A stretch of DNA of 64,000 bases from Haloarcula salina. GTDB taxonomy: Archaea > Halobacteriota > Halobacteria > Halobacteriales > Haloarculaceae. The translations under genes and the position numbers were made by a program. Shown piece by piece: positions 63,158 through 64,000 of the stretch. Each line of letters opens with the position of its first letter. Within the stretch, counting starts at the first letter, position 1. The stretch is taken from positions 186,001-250,000 of the forward strand of contig NZ_WRXL01000005.1 of the NCBI RefSeq assembly GCF_010119195.1, written 5' to 3'. The notes under the pieces were generated by a model, which was not told the origin of the DNA, did no database searches, and saw only the letters and a list, made by a program, of their open reading frames with translations.

Positions 63158-64000
63158 TCACCGCCTGAATCCCCACTCGAAGACGAGGCCGGCGACGGCG
63201 CCGGCCGTGGCGGAGTAGACGAACTCCCACATCAGCCTGGACTCGATTTCGGCGTCTGTGAGCGTGGGGTCGAGCAACAGCTGGGTCCCGAGATAGAGGT
63301 CCGCGAGCCAGCGGCCGACGGCCCAGACGCCGGCGACGCCCATCGTCGTCACGACGACGAACAGCACCGCGAACCGCGGCGTCATCAGGACGGGCGTGAA
63401 CAGGTGGAGTTCGAGGGCGACGACGAGCGCGATGGTCGCGACCGCGACGTAGGTGACCAGTCCCGACGAGAGCCAGGGCCGCGCGAACACGGTCCCCAAC
63501 ACCGGAAGACTCGCAAGCAGTAAGAGCGGCCACGGCAGCATCGCCCCCAGGTCGCGGTAAGCTAGCGCGGGGACGAGCGCGAGGCCGAGGACCACCGCTA
63601 CCAGGAGCCACGGGAGCAGTTCACCAGCCGCGATTCCCGAGACGGACGCCACGGCGAGAAACGCGAGCAGAAGCCACGAGAGTCGGGCGTTCACCGAGTC
63701 CGTCCGGAGGAGACGCTCCAGACTGGCGACGGCGTTGCGGTCCTCCGGAGCACGGCCACCGCGCCGGTACTCGTCGAGTCGGTCGGTCAGCGTCTCGACG
63801 ACGTCCGAGAACAGGTCCGTGGCGAACGTCGCGACGATGACGGCACCGAGCGTGTCGAACAGGAGGTCGAGCAGCGAGTCTTCGAGGCCGTACTGGATGA
63901 GGACGGGTTCGAGTCCCAGCAGGTCTGCCCCGATGCGCGCGACGAACTCGAGCACCTCCCAGAAGACGCCGAGACCGAGCGTGAACAGCAACACGAAGAC
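63158..64000 (-). CDS. Multi-pass membrane protein, N-terminus outside window
   Basis: The frame stays open to the right window edge, so the start is probably outside although a Met codon occurs at 63994. About seven hydrophobic segments are seen. The first part, VFWEVLEFVARIGADLLG followed by YGLEDSLLDLLFDTLGAV, resembles YjdF/DUF2238-type membrane proteins, with a charged cytoplasmic loop (DEYRRGGRAPEDRNAVASLE) and a hydrophobic C-terminal half. The function is unknown. Confidence 0.65.
   Translation of the reverse strand, partial: VFVLLFTLGLGVFWEVLEFVARIGADLLGLEPVLIQYGLEDSLLDLLFDTLGAVIVATFATDLFSDVVETLTDRLDEYRRGGRAPEDRNAVASLERLLRTDSVNARLSWLLLAFLAVASVSGIAAGELLPWLLVAVVLGLALVPALAYRDLGAMLPWPLLLLASLPVLGTVFARPWLSSGLVTYVAVATIALVVALELHLFTPVLMTPRFAVLFVVVTTMGVAGVWAVGRWLADLYLGTQLLLDPTLTDAEIESRLMWEFVYSATAGAVAGLVFEWGFRR

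Overview
The window is a stretch of haloarchaeal (class Halobacteria) DNA. The proteins are very acidic and the coding GC is high. The genes use archaeal-type TATA promoters, several close enough to the start codon to imply leaderless transcripts. Many families are typical of haloarchaea: bacterio-opsin-activator type HTH_10 regulators, HalOD1 domains, DUF7344-like winged helices, Tat-dependent lipoprotein binding proteins with long Ser/Gly/Asp linkers, and zinc-finger microproteins. I see no rRNA, tRNA, CRISPR array or intact insertion sequence.

Layout. 1-4.2 kb: two amidohydrolases (a cyclic amidase of the dihydroorotase/hydantoinase type, cut by the window edge, and an SsnA-like aminohydrolase), then two putative regulators. 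4.4-12.9 kb: a signalling block with two giant PAS/GAF/HTH_10 sensor-regulators and small HalOD1-, DUF7331- and DUF7344-type proteins. 13.0-15.4 kb: a TrkA-TrkH potassium uptake pair. 15.6-17.0 kb: zinc-finger microproteins and two small regulators. 17.0-19.9 kb: a zinc alcohol dehydrogenase and an acyl-CoA synthetase, divergently oriented.

19.9-36.2 kb is a catabolic island for an amine- or amino-acid-like substrate. A four-gene operon (M20 deacylase, CoA-transferase A and B, class III aminotransferase) is divergent from a PotDABC-type ABC importer. Next come an Lrp-like regulator, a second class III aminotransferase overlapping a thiolase, a second Lrp/AsnC regulator, glutamate dehydrogenase overlapping a semialdehyde dehydrogenase, and a small flavoprotein. 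Most genes overlap by 4 bp, and a near-perfect 24-bp palindrome lies in the central divergent promoter. Together they suggest import, deacylation, transamination, oxidation or CoA activation, and thiolysis.

36.2-39.2 kb is the most striking region. An Orc1/Cdc6 initiator gene is flanked on both sides by about 20 copies of a motif with core TGTCCGCNGTT and consensus ACMCCRCNNTGTCCGCNGTT. The left array is unidirectional and partly phased at multiples of about 23 bp. The right array has both orientations, an AT-rich stretch, a G-rich inverted repeat, and three tandem core copies touching the orc TATA box. I read this as a replication origin with its own ORB/iteron family, either a secondary chromosomal origin or the origin of a (mega)plasmid. 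Its base composition is visibly less GC-rich than its surroundings.

39.2-58.0 kb: a CPBP membrane protease, a LUD protein, about 1 kb of AT-rich non-coding DNA, then a sugar region. This has a CUT1 importer with a divergent ATPase and a YesL-like protein, a secreted Asp-box propeller protein, a GH51 alpha-L-arabinofuranosidase, an IclR regulator, a D-2-hydroxyacid dehydrogenase, and a second complete CUT1 importer followed by an inositol-monophosphatase-family enzyme. It suggests uptake and breakdown of arabinose-containing oligosaccharides. 58.4-64.0 kb: a PRC-barrel protein, arsC-arsR, a zinc-ribbon protein, a cold-shock protein, an alpha/beta hydrolase, an HTH_10 regulator and a membrane protein cut by the window end.
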